The position numbers and the translations under genes were made by a program. This document shows positions 35,219 through 44,103 of a DNA stretch of 64,000 nt, in pieces. The notes beneath the pieces are model-generated. The model worked only from the letters and a program-made list of their open reading frames with translations, had not been told where the DNA came from and searched no databases. Origin of the DNA: Luteibacter yeojuensis (GTDB lineage: Bacteria > Pseudomonadota > Gammaproteobacteria > Xanthomonadales > Rhodanobacteraceae); the NCBI RefSeq assembly GCF_000964085.1, contig NZ_JZRB01000002.1:1-64000 (forward strand). The letters run 5' to 3'. Numbering within the stretch: position 1 is the first letter of the stretch; every line of letters begins with the position of its first letter.

Positions 35219-37813
35219 TCAGGCGATGCTGTCCAGGATGCGGCGAGCCGTGTCCTTCTGCATCTGGCTGCCCTCGTTGATCACTTCGTCGAGCATGAGG
35301 CGGGCACCTTCGGCGTCGCCCATGTCGAGGTACGCCCGTGCCAGGTCGAGCTTGGTATCGACCGGGTCGTCGCTGAACGTGTCGGGGCCCGCGTGCTCCA
35401 CGGCCGGCTCCTCGTCCGGGAACGCCGGCTCGTCGAAGCGCGGCGGCTCGTCGAACTGCGGTGGTTCGTCAAAACGCGGCGGCTCGTCGAAGCGGGGCGG
35501 CTCGACCGGCGTGGTGGCCGGCGACGCGGGGTCTTCCTCGTCGAACGACCAGGTGGAACGCTCCCCGGCCGGGGCCTTCTCGTCGGCGAGGATGTCGCCG
35601 AACGACGCCGTGGCCGGCTCGTGGGCGTGTTCGCCCGCGCCCGCCTCGGTGTAAGGCGATTCGGGGGCGTCCACGTCGAAGACGTCCGGCGCGTGCGGGC
35701 GGCGGTCGGCCTCCGCGCGCTGGGTCGGGGTCAGGTCGAAGTTGAAATGGTATTCACTGTGCTTCTGCGGCGCCGGCGCCGGGTGCGCCTCGTCGTCCGG
35801 GCTGGTGACATAGCTGCCCAGGTCGAACGCCTCGAGCGCGTCGGCATCGGCAGGGTGTGCCGGGCCCGGCGTGTAGGTGTCGCGGCCGTAGTCGGCATCG
35901 TCGTACGGGTCGTCGATGCTGTCCACCGGCTGGCCGCCGAACAGCGGATGTGTGGGGGCGAGGTCCTCGCCCATCATCACGACCTCGCGCCATTCCGGCT
36001 GTTCCGGGTCGGCCACGTGGGCGTACATCGCCTCGGCCGCGGCTTCGAAATGTTCCACGTCGCGGCGGCCGTAATACAGGCTTACCAATTCGAGGTGCAG
36101 GCCGATGTCGTCCGGGTGTTCGGCCAGCGCATCGATGATCTCGCGCTGGTCCTGGTCCATCGGTTCGTGATCGTGGTCGTGGCCGTGGTCGTCCAGCTCG
36201 AAGTTGCCGAGCGTGGGCTCCTGGCTGAAGCGGTCGGCCAGCGACGCGGGCGCGGCGGCGGCCGGCTTCTTGCGACGGCCGAACACGGCGGCCACGAGCA
36301 GCAGCAGGATGACGACGGCACCGCCACCCCATGCCCAGGGCTGCATGAACCACTCGTCTTCGTCGGCGGTGGCCGGGGCCGCCTGCGGGTGTGGCGGCAC
36401 GGCCGGCTTGGCGGCTGGCGGTGTCGCCTGCTGCGGCGCGCTGGCCGCCGGCGTGGCGAGCGGCGTGGTGGCGACCGTGCCCGCATGGGCAGGCGTGCTG
36501 GCGGCAGTGGCGGGCGCGCTTGTGGCCGTGGCGACGGTGGACGCCGCCACGGGCGCCTTGGCGACCGACTGCGCGGCGGCCGGTGCCGCGGTAGCCACGG
36601 CCGTGGTGGCCGGCATCGCAGCGCTGGCGGCGGCCGCGGGCTTACCGGCGTTCTTGCGGGCGTCCTCGAGCTTGCGCTGCAGCTCGGCGATCTCCGAATC
36701 CTTGAGGCTCAGCAGGCGTTCGTTCTTGGTGTTGATGGCCTCGAGGTCGGTAACGCGGGACTTCAGCTCGGCGCCCTGCTGCTTGAGCGAGGCGACCGCC
36801 TCCTGCGAGGTGCTGAGTTCCTGCTTGAGGCCGGCGACCTGGGCATCGCCCGTGCCGCCCTTGGTGCCGGCGCGGGTGGACGCGGCTTCAGCGCCCTCCT
36901 TGGCCGGGACCAGTGCGAGGCGATCGGCCTTGGCCGTGCTGGCCTTGCCCTTCGATTCGGTGGCGGAGGCGGCGCCATCGGCGACCGTGGCCGGCGTGCG
37001 GGCCGCGCCCGAGCGCCAGGTTTCGTTCTGGCGGCGCACCTCGGCCAGCGCGGCGGCGGCGCTCTGGGCCTGTACATCGTCCTGCGAAGGCACGCGCAAC
37101 ACCGCGCCCGTCTTCAGCGCGTTGATGTTGTCGCGATAGAAGGCATCCGGGTTGGCCTTGTGCAGGGCCAGGAGCATCTGGTTGATGTCGGCGCCGTTGG
37201 CGTTATCGCGGGCGATGGACGACAGGGTCTGCCCGCGCTGCACGGGGCCGATGGTGCCGTTCGTGGCCGTGGCGGCGGCTGGCGCGGCGGCGCGCGGCTG
37301 GGCCGGGGCACTGGCGCGCGACGGGCGCTCGGACCGGGCCGGCACGCGGGCGGGGACCGCCTCGGTGCGCGACGGGCGCGGTGCCGGGGCTTCCGCCGCG
37401 GAGACCGGGGCGGCCGGCGTGCCCGGCGGATCGAGCAGCATGGTGACTTCGCGGATGGCGGAGCCGTTCTTGCCGCTGGTGACCTCCACGAGGAAATCGA
37501 GGTAGGTGTCGCGGACCGGCGCGCTGCTGGTGACGTGGATCACCGGCTGGCCGGCGGCGTTCTTGCCGACGCTGAAATTGAGCTGCACCGGCAGCCCGGC
37601 CTTGTTGAGGCCGGCACGCGAGAAAGCTTCATCCGACGCCATGGTGACGCGGATATCGCTGGGATTGCCCGTGACACCCGTGAGCGGGATATCCGCCGAC
37701 AGGGGTTGGTCCATCGTGGAGTGGACCTGCACGGCGCCAAGGCTCTGGGCCATGGCGTGGCTGCCACCCATGGCAAGCGCCAGCATGATCGACAGCTTCA
37801 AAGTACGGTTCAT
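35219..37813 (-). CDS. fimV: FimV-type pilus assembly/polar hub protein
   Basis: About 864 residues. A signal peptide (MNRTLKLSIMLALAMGGSHAMA) precedes the conserved FimV N-terminal beta domain, then a LysM domain near residues 186-240 (GPVQRGQTLSSIARDN, ALKTGAVLRVPSQ). A long coiled coil (LKQELSTSQEAVASLKQQGAELKSRV) and Ala/Pro-rich linker lead to one transmembrane helix (AWGGGAVVILLLLVAAVF). The cytoplasmic part is acidic and ends in the FimV C-terminal motif (DTKLDLARAYLDMGDAEGARLMLDEV). It organises type IV pili and the cell pole. The start at 37813 is 7 bp after GGGGGA; ATG at 37822 is possible. Confidence 0.9.
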   Translation of the reverse strand: MNRTLKLSIMLALAMGGSHAMAQSLGAVQVHSTMDQPLSADIPLTGVTGNPSDIRVTMASDEAFSRAGLNKAGLPVQLNFSVGKNAAGQPVIHVTSSAPVRDTYLDFLVEVTSGKNGSAIREVTMLLDPPGTPAAPVSAAEAPAPRPSRTEAVPARVPARSERPSRASAPAQPRAAAPAAATATNGTIGPVQRGQTLSSIARDNANGADINQMLLALHKANPDAFYRDNINALKTGAVLRVPSQDDVQAQSAAAALAEVRRQNETWRSGAARTPATVADGAASATESKGKASTAKADRLALVPAKEGAEAASTRAGTKGGTGDAQVAGLKQELSTSQEAVASLKQQGAELKSRVTDLEAINTKNERLLSLKDSEIAELQRKLEDARKNAGKPAAAASAAMPATTAVATAAPAAAQSVAKAPVAASTVATATSAPATAASTPAHAGTVATTPLATPAASAPQQATPPAAKPAVPPHPQAAPATADEDEWFMQPWAWGGGAVVILLLLVAAVFGRRKKPAAAAPASLADRFSQEPTLGNFELDDHGHDHDHEPMDQDQREIIDALAEHPDDIGLHLELVSLYYGRRDVEHFEAAAEAMYAHVADPEQPEWREVVMMGEDLAPTHPLFGGQPVDSIDDPYDDADYGRDTYTPGPAHPADADALEAFDLGSYVTSPDDEAHPAPAPQKHSEYHFNFDLTPTQRAEADRRPHAPDVFDVDAPESPYTEAGAGEHAHEPATASFGDILADEKAPAGERSTWSFDEEDPASPATTPVEPPRFDEPPRFDEPPQFDEPPRFDEPAFPDEEPAVEHAGPDTFSDDPVDTKLDLARAYLDMGDAEGARLMLDEVINEGSQMQKDTARRILDSIA
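35425..35504. repeat. In-frame tandem repeat within fimV
   Basis: Four to five copies of an 18-bp unit encode EPPRFD (one copy EPPQFD) in the cytoplasmic part of FimV. Copy number may vary between strains. Confidence 0.7.
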
Positions 37814-37998
37814 TACTCGCATCCCCCGAACAAATCCGTGCTGGCGGCGCGCCTCTTCGGGCGATCGGCCGCGAAGGCGCCACTGTAGTGCACCCCAGCA
37901 ACAACTAACAATAGCGGCTACGGGCATTTACGCGACAAGTTTGACTCGTTCGCGAGGCCCGTACACGCCCCCCTTACATGTTCCCCCGAGCCCAGGGC

Positions 37999-38286
37999 TC
38001 AGGGATGCCGCTCGGCTTCCAGCTGCCGTTCGAGCTCCGCGATCTTGCGGTCCCGCGCCTCCAGGGCTTCCCTGGAGGTTTTCGAGTTCGATTCGAGCGC
38101 GTCGACGCGCTTCTTGAGGTCCTGCACTTTCTGGTCTTCGGCCTGCGCCTGGCCGCGCGTGGCGTCGAGCTTGGCACGGGTGGCCGCCGCCTGCTTCGCC
38201 TGCCCCGCCCCGCCCGCCTGCCCTGCCGCCGCCGCGGCAAGCGGCAGCGACAGGAGCAGGCAGGCGATGGCGGCGCGGGCACGCAT
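37999..38286 (-). CDS. Small exported coiled-coil protein
   Basis: A 95-residue protein. MRARAAIACLLLSLPLAAAAA is a signal peptide and the remainder (AEDQKVQDLKKRVDALESN, ALEARDRKIAELERQLEAE) is a continuous coiled coil with heptad pattern. It overlaps the asd stop by 3 bp (ATGA) and precedes fimV. Such a coiled-coil gene between asd and fimV is seen in related genomes; function unknown. Confidence 0.75.
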   Translation of the reverse strand: MRARAAIACLLLSLPLAAAAAGQAGGAGQAKQAAATRAKLDATRGQAQAEDQKVQDLKKRVDALESNSKTSREALEARDRKIAELERQLEAERHP

Positions 38287-39314
38287 CAGAGGTAATCCCT
38301 GATGAGCAGTTCGGCGATCTGCACGGCGTTGAGCGCCGCACCCTTGCGGATGTTGTCGGATACCACCCACATGTCGAGGCCGCGGTCGTGCGAAATATCT
38401 TCGCGGATGCGGCCCACGAACACGGCATCCTTGCCAGCCCCATCGGTGACCGGCGTGGGGTAGCCACCCGGCGCGCGGTCGTCGATGACCACGATGCCCT
38501 CGGCCTGCTCGAGCAGCTCGCGGGCCCGCTCGGCCGTGATCTTGTCGCGCGTCTCGACATGCACGGCCTCGGAGTGGCCGTAGAACACAGGCACGCGCAC
38601 TGCCGTGGGGTTCACCTGGATGGAAGGATCTTCAAGGATCTTGCGGGTTTCCCACACCATCTTCATCTCTTCCTTCGTGTAGCCATTGGCCTGGAAGTCG
38701 TCGATGTGCGGGATGACGTTGAAGGCGATCTGCTTCGGGAACTTGGCCGTCTCCACGTCCTGGAAGTTCAGCATCTGCGCCGTCTGCTTGCCCAGCTCCT
38801 CGAGGCCGCTGCGGCCGGCGCCCGATACCGACTGGTAAGTGGCCACATTGATGCGCTCGATGCCGGCCTCGCGGTGGATGGGCGCCAGCGCCACCAGCAT
38901 CTGCATGGTGGAGCAGTTGGGGTTAGCGATGATGCCCCGCACCGTGTAGTCGGCGATGGCGTGCGGGTTCACCTCGGACACCACCAGGGGGATATCGTCC
39001 TGGTAGCGGTACTCGGAGGTGTTATCGATGACGACGGCGCCCGCCGCGGCGGCACGCGGCGCGTGTTCGCGGCTGACCGAGCCCCCGGCGGAGAAGAAGG
39101 CGATATCCACGCCTTCGAAGTCGAATTTCGCCAGGTCTTTGACGACACAAGGTTTTCCAGCGAAATCGACGGTTCCGCCCGCCGAGCGCTCGCTCGCCAG
39201 GGGGATCAGTTCGCTCACGGGGAAATCCCGCTCGGCCAAGATCGAAAGGAGGGTTTCGCCGACCGCGCCGGTCGCGCCCACCATGGCCACCTTGTAACTC
39301 GTCTTCTTGCTCAT
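38286..39314 (-). CDS. asd: Aspartate-semialdehyde dehydrogenase
   Basis: The 342-residue enzyme reduces aspartyl phosphate in the lysine/methionine/threonine/diaminopimelate pathway. The NADP site VAMVGATGAVGETLL is at the N-terminus and the catalytic Cys134 lies in NPNCSTMQ. SGAGRSGLEEL and the C-terminal RKGAALNAVQIAE are typical. It lies 30 bp after the 2-hydroxyacid dehydrogenase gene. Confidence 0.97.
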   Translation of the reverse strand: MSKKTSYKVAMVGATGAVGETLLSILAERDFPVSELIPLASERSAGGTVDFAGKPCVVKDLAKFDFEGVDIAFFSAGGSVSREHAPRAAAAGAVVIDNTSEYRYQDDIPLVVSEVNPHAIADYTVRGIIANPNCSTMQMLVALAPIHREAGIERINVATYQSVSGAGRSGLEELGKQTAQMLNFQDVETAKFPKQIAFNVIPHIDDFQANGYTKEEMKMVWETRKILEDPSIQVNPTAVRVPVFYGHSEAVHVETRDKITAERARELLEQAEGIVVIDDRAPGGYPTPVTDGAGKDAVFVGRIREDISHDRGLDMWVVSDNIRKGAALNAVQIAELLIRDYL

Positions 39315-39344
39315 CGTCGCTCTAATGTTGGCGTGGTTGGAAGG

Positions 39345-40343
39345 TCAGCTGGCGTCGGCCAGCACGCCCGGGTTGAGGATCGTGGGCGGCCGGCCGGCGC
39401 AGGGACCATGCCCAAACGCCGCCAGCACATTGTCCACAGCCAGCGACGCCATGTCGCGACGTGTGTCGCGACTTGCGCTGGCGATGTGCGGGCTGAGCAC
39501 CACGTTGCCCTGTTCGAGCAGGGCCGGGTGCACCTGCGGTTCGCCCTCGAACACGTCGAGGGCCGCTGCGGCGATCTCGCCCGCGGCCAGCGCACGCGCC
39601 AGGGCCTCGTCGTCGACGATGCCCCCGCGGGCGATGTTGGTGAGCGTGGCCGTGGGCTTCATCGCCTTCAGTTCGCCCGCGCCGATGGTGTGCCGGTTCG
39701 CCGGGGTGAACGGCAGCACCAGGATGAGGTGGTCGGCCTGGGCCAGCAGCGTGGCCTTGTCGACGTAGCGGGCGCCGCACTCCCTTTCGATGGCGGCATC
39801 GAGGCGGGAGCGGTTGTGGTAGAGCACCGGTGCCCGGAAGCCCGCCGCCCGGCGCGCGATGGCCTGGCCGATGCGGCCCATGCCGAGGATGCCGATGGTC
39901 TTGCCATGCACGTCGGCGCCCAGCCAGCCCTCGAAGCGGGAACCCTGCCACTGCCCTGCCCGCAGCCAGCGCTCGGCCTCGCCCACGCGGCGGGCCGCGG
40001 CGAGCATCAGGGCCCAGGCGTAGTCGGCCACCGTTTCATTGAGCACGTCGGGGGTGTTCGAGGCACCCACGCCGGCCGCGGTGAGCGCGTCCAGGTCGAG
40101 GTTGTTGTAGCCCACGCCGAGGTTGGCGACGAAGCGCAGCCCGGGGGCATGCGCGAGCACACCCGCATCGATGCGATCGACGAGGCCGACGATGGCGGCA
40201 TCGGCATCCTTGAGGCGCGCGGCCAGCTCATCCGGCGTGAACGAGCGTTCCTCCGGCTCCTGCACCACGTCGAAGTGCTCGCGGAGCCGGTCGACGATAT
40301 CGGGGAAAAATGGCCGGGAGACCCAGGCCTTCGGCTTGCTCAT
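39345..40343 (-). CDS. D-2-hydroxyacid dehydrogenase (glyoxylate/hydroxypyruvate reductase type)
   Basis: About 332 residues. The NAD-binding segment TIGILGMGRIGQAIARRA and the catalytic Arg (NIARGG), Glu (FEGEP) and His (SPHIAS) of the family are present. It may be a glyoxylate/hydroxypyruvate reductase or a PdxB-like erythronate-4-phosphate dehydrogenase; sequence alone favours the first. ATG at 40343 behind AGGAG is preferred over TTG at 40346. It lies between aroC and asd in one operon. Confidence 0.88.
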   Translation of the reverse strand: MSKPKAWVSRPFFPDIVDRLREHFDVVQEPEERSFTPDELAARLKDADAAIVGLVDRIDAGVLAHAPGLRFVANLGVGYNNLDLDALTAAGVGASNTPDVLNETVADYAWALMLAAARRVGEAERWLRAGQWQGSRFEGWLGADVHGKTIGILGMGRIGQAIARRAAGFRAPVLYHNRSRLDAAIERECGARYVDKATLLAQADHLILVLPFTPANRHTIGAGELKAMKPTATLTNIARGGIVDDEALARALAAGEIAAAALDVFEGEPQVHPALLEQGNVVLSPHIASASRDTRRDMASLAVDNVLAAFGHGPCAGRPPTILNPGVLADAS

Positions 40344-40346
40344 CAA

Positions 40347-41450
40347 TTACTCCTGCACGGTGCCGGGGATGCGCGGGGCCACCGCGGCCACGTCGCCGCA
40401 CTGGGCGCGATGGCGCAGGGCCTGGTCCATCAGCACAAGCGCCAGCATGGCCTCGGCGATGGGGACGGCGCGGATGCCGACACAGGGATCATGGCGGCCC
40501 TTGGTGACCACCTCGGTGGCATGGCCGGCCCTGTCGACACTACGGCCGGGCACCAGGATGCTCGAGGTGGGCTTGAAGGCCATGGACACCACCACGGGCT
40601 GCCCCGTGGCGATGCCACCGAGGATGCCGCCCGCGTGGTTGGAAAGAAAACCCTGCGCCGTCATTTCGTCGCGATGCTGGGTACCGCGCTGGGCCACGGC
40701 ATCGAAGCCGTCGCCGATCTCCACGCCCTTCACGGCGTTGATCGACATCATGGCCGCGGCGATCTCGCCGTCGAGCTTGCCGTAGATGGGCTCGCCCCAG
40801 CCCGGCGGCACGCCGTCGGCCACCACCGTGACGCGTGCGCCCACCGAATCACCCGACTTGCGCAAGGCATCCATGTACGCCTCGAGTTCGGGGATCTGTT
40901 CCGCGAAGGGCCAGAAGAACGGGCTGGTCTCGATGGCCGCGGGCTCGAAGCCGCGCGGCGTGACCTCGCCGACCTGGCTGACATGGCCCTGCACGGTGAC
41001 ACCATAACGGTGCGCCAGCCACTTCTTGGCGATGACGCCGGCGGCGACGCGCATGGTCGTTTCGCGGGCCGACGAGCGGCCACCGCCGCGCGGGTCGCGC
41101 ACGCCGTACTTCTGCCAGTAAGTGTAGTCCGCGTGGCCCGGGCGGAAGGTGTCGAGGATGTTGCCGTAATCCTTCGAGCGCGCATCGGTGTTGCGGATGA
41201 GCAGCGCGATGGGGGTGCCGGTGGTGACACCCTCGTACACCCCCGAGAGGATCTCGATGTCATCCGCCTCGCGGCGCTGCGAGGTATGCCGCGAGCGGCC
41301 GGTGGCGCGCCGCTCGAGGTCCGCGCGGAACTCGCTCGCCTCCAGGGGCAGGCCAGGGGGGCAACCATCGACCACGCAGCCGATCGCCGGGCCGTGGCTT
41401 TCACCGAAGGTGGTGACGGAGAGGAGCTTGCCGAACGTATTGGAGGACAC
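40347..41450 (-). CDS. aroC: Chorismate synthase
   Basis: The 367-residue FMN-dependent enzyme makes chorismate for aromatic amino acids. The N-terminus [29 protein letters not shown], the [21 protein letters not shown] segment and [23 protein letters not shown] are diagnostic. It lies 18 bp after prmB and 3 bp before the dehydrogenase. Confidence 0.98.
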   Translation of the reverse strand: MSSNTFGKLLSVTTFGESHGPAIGCVVDGCPPGLPLEASEFRADLERRATGRSRHTSQRREADDIEILSGVYEGVTTGTPIALLIRNTDARSKDYGNILDTFRPGHADYTYWQKYGVRDPRGGGRSSARETTMRVAAGVIAKKWLAHRYGVTVQGHVSQVGEVTPRGFEPAAIETSPFFWPFAEQIPELEAYMDALRKSGDSVGARVTVVADGVPPGWGEPIYGKLDGEIAAAMMSINAVKGVEIGDGFDAVAQRGTQHRDEMTAQGFLSNHAGGILGGIATGQPVVVSMAFKPTSSILVPGRSVDRAGHATEVVTKGRHDPCVGIRAVPIAEAMLALVLMDQALRHRAQCGDVAAVAPRIPGTVQE

Positions 41451-41468
41451 GGTGCTTCCGTTGGTGTG

Positions 41469-42389
41469 TTAGTCCCGCGCGCGGCGGGCGGCGGCGATGT
41501 CCGCGGCATGCTCGACGAGGTCGCGGCGCTCGAGGGCGAAGATGCCCATGGGGCCGACCTTGAACTCCAGCCACACGAACGGTACGCGCGGCAGGAGGTT
41601 GACGAGGGCGTGCTCGCTGTCGCCCACCTCGACGATAAGCAGGCCATCCTCGCTCAGGTGCGCGGCCGCTTCGTCGAGCATGCGCAGCGTGATATCCAGT
41701 CCATCATCGCCGGATGTCAGGCCGAGGACCGGTTCATGGCTATATTCGGCCGGCATGGCGGCGTATTCGTCGTTCGTGACATAGGGCGGGTTGGAGACGA
41801 TCAGGTCGTAGACCTCGCCCTGCACGCCCGCGAAGAGATCGGACTTGATGGCCCGCACGCGCCCCTCGACGTGCTGGTAGACGATGTTCTCATTGGCGAG
41901 GCTGAGTGCATCGTCGCTGATGTCGACGATATCGACCTGCCAGTGCGGGTTGTACTCCGCCATGGCGATGCCGATGCAACCCGAGCCAGTGCACAGGTCG
42001 AGCGCCCGTTCCACGTGGCGGTCTTCCAGCCACGGGTTGAACCCGCCCTCGATAAGCTCGGCGATGGGCGAGCGCGGCACGAGGGCGCGGGTATCGCTCT
42101 TGAATTTCAGGCCCGCGAACCAGGTCTCGCCCACGAGGTAGGCCACCGGCACGCGCTCCTTGATGCGGCGTTCGATCAGGCCCAGCACTTTGTCTTTCTC
42201 CTCGGCGACGAGCTTGCCGGCGCCGTAGGCGGGAGGCAGGTCGGGCGGGAGGTGCAGCGCGGCCAGGACCAGGTGGGTGGCCTCGTCGATCGGATTGTCA
42301 TGGCTATGGCCGAAGGTGAGGCCGGCGGCCGAGAAGCGGCTGGCGCCGTAGCGGATGAAATCGATGATGGAGCTGAGTTCGCTGGTCAC
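41469..42389 (-). CDS. prmB: 50S ribosomal protein L3 glutamine methyltransferase
   Basis: About 306 residues starting with GTG at 42389 (VTSELSSIIDFIRYGASR), which matches the E. coli PrmB N-terminus and length (310). The SAM-binding LDLCTGSGCIGIA and the catalytic SNPPYV motif are clear. It methylates Gln in ribosomal protein L3. A longer frame starts at 42470. It heads the operon with aroC. Confidence 0.93.
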   Translation of the reverse strand: MTSELSSIIDFIRYGASRFSAAGLTFGHSHDNPIDEATHLVLAALHLPPDLPPAYGAGKLVAEEKDKVLGLIERRIKERVPVAYLVGETWFAGLKFKSDTRALVPRSPIAELIEGGFNPWLEDRHVERALDLCTGSGCIGIAMAEYNPHWQVDIVDISDDALSLANENIVYQHVEGRVRAIKSDLFAGVQGEVYDLIVSNPPYVTNDEYAAMPAEYSHEPVLGLTSGDDGLDITLRMLDEAAAHLSEDGLLIVEVGDSEHALVNLLPRVPFVWLEFKVGPMGIFALERRDLVEHAADIAAARRARD

Positions 42390-42597
42390 GGGCGGGGACT
42401 TTTTTGGGGCTGACTGGGGAGTATAGCTTTCCGGGTGGGGCTGGGCGTTCATTCGCTGGCGCGAATGCACCGCCGACCGCCGCGAAGCCGAAGGCGAGCC
42501 CTCTCGGGCGGCTTAAGCCGTATTGCCGATGGGCCGGGCCGGGTGCCGGGCGTAGAGTGTTGGCGGCCCTTTCCGGGCCGACGTGAAGGACCTCCCC

Positions 42598-44085
42598 ATG
42601 ACCGCTCGCTGGCGCGTCCTGCTCCTCCTGGCGGCCACCGCCACCACCGCGCACGCCCAGGCCATGCACGACCACGACCACGGCGTGCCCGAGAAACTCG
42701 GCACCGTGTCGTTCCCCATCGCGTGCACCGCCTCCGTGCAGCAGCCCTTCAACCGGGCGGTGGCCCTGCTCCACTCGTTCGCCTTCGGTGCCGCGCAGAA
42801 AGCCTTCAAGGACGTTGCGGCGAAAGACCCCACCTGCGCCATGGCCCACTGGGGCGTGGCCATGACCTACTTCCACCCCGTGTGGCAGCCCGTGCTGCCG
42901 CCGGAAACGTTCGCCGCGGGCCAGAAGGAAATGCAGGAAGCCGTGCGCCTGCAGCCATCCGACCCACGCGGGCGTGGCTACATCCATGCGCTGGCCGAGC
43001 TCTACAAGCCGGACGCGAGCCTGAAGCCGGGCGACCGCACGCTTGCTTACGAAGCGGCCATGGCCAGCGTCGTCGCCGCCGATGGCAAGGATGTGGAGGC
43101 GAAGGTGTTCTACGCCGTGGCGTTGCTTTCGAACGCGTCGCCGACGGACCGTACGCATGCGAAGCAGAAGCAGGCTATCGCCATCCTCGACCCGCTGTTC
43201 AAGGCGAACCCCGATCACCCCGGCATCGCACACATCCTCATCCACGCCTGCGACAGCCCCGAGCTCGCGAAACAAGGCCTGGACGCGGCGCGCAAGTACG
43301 CGAGCATCGCGCCGTCGGCGTCGCATGCGTTGCACATGCCCTCGCACATCTTTACGCGGCTGGGCCTGTGGGACGACTCGATCCAGTCCAACATCGCCTC
43401 GGAGAAGGCCGCGCGCGAGCAAGGCGACACGATGGGCCAGCTGCACGCGATGGATTACCTCGTGTATGCGTACATGCAGACGGGGCGCGACAAGGAAGCG
43501 CGCCAGGTGCTTGCCGAGCTGAAGGCGCTGCCGAAGCTCGACATGTCGGATTTCGCCATCGCCTATGCGTCGACGGCCATGCCGATACGCGTCGCGGTGG
43601 AGGAAGCCCGCTGGGACGACGCCGTGGCCATCGTGCCGCCGAAGGGTGCGCCAGATTCGGTCGTGGCGATCGCGGTGTGGGCGAAGGGTATCGGGCTGGC
43701 CCGCAGCGGGCGCCCCGCCGATGCGAAGGCACAAGCCGACCGCCTGCACACGCTCGAGGCGCACTTGCGCATGGCCGGTGATACGTACTGGGCCGACCAG
43801 ACAAGCATCCTTTCGTCAGAGGTCAGCGCATGGGCCGCGCAGGCCGCCGGGAACACGGCGGGCGCCACCGCCCTGCTCAGCGACGCGGCCGAGCGCGAAG
43901 ACCGCATCGAAAAACGGCCCGTGACACCGGGGCCGATCGTGCCGGCGCGCGAGCAGCTGGGCGAGATGCTGCTGGCGCAGAACCAGCCGGGGCCGGCGCT
44001 GGCCGCGTTCCAGGATGCGCTGGCGCTGGCGCCGGGGCGGGCCGGGGCGATGCGGGGGGCGGCGAAAGCTACCTCGACGCAGTAA
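42598..44085 (+). CDS. Exported TPR-repeat protein
   Basis: About 495 residues. Signal peptide (VLLLLAATATTAHAQA) then HDHDHGV and helical TPR-like repeats (AMAHWGVAMTY, AHILIHACDSPELAKQGLDAARKY, AHALHMPSHIFTRLGLWDDSIQSN). The family is common in Xanthomonadales and Bacteroidetes; function unknown. ATG at 42598 behind AAGGA is preferred. Convergent with the phospholipase C gene, 18 bp away. Confidence 0.8.
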   Translation: MTARWRVLLLLAATATTAHAQAMHDHDHGVPEKLGTVSFPIACTASVQQPFNRAVALLHSFAFGAAQKAFKDVAAKDPTCAMAHWGVAMTYFHPVWQPVLPPETFAAGQKEMQEAVRLQPSDPRGRGYIHALAELYKPDASLKPGDRTLAYEAAMASVVAADGKDVEAKVFYAVALLSNASPTDRTHAKQKQAIAILDPLFKANPDHPGIAHILIHACDSPELAKQGLDAARKYASIAPSASHALHMPSHIFTRLGLWDDSIQSNIASEKAAREQGDTMGQLHAMDYLVYAYMQTGRDKEARQVLAELKALPKLDMSDFAIAYASTAMPIRVAVEEARWDDAVAIVPPKGAPDSVVAIAVWAKGIGLARSGRPADAKAQADRLHTLEAHLRMAGDTYWADQTSILSSEVSAWAAQAAGNTAGATALLSDAAEREDRIEKRPVTPGPIVPAREQLGEMLLAQNQPGPALAAFQDALALAPGRAGAMRGAAKATSTQ

Positions 44086-44103
44086 GGCAGGGGCTGGGGT
44101 TCG

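Noticed and set aside
34895..42413. Very long plus-strand frames (997 residues at 34895-37888 and 1,341 residues at 38388-42413)
   Set aside because: They are antisense to fimV and to asd/aroC/prmB, have no ribosome sites or recognisable domains, and are Arg/Gly/His-rich as expected for GC-rich antisense frames.
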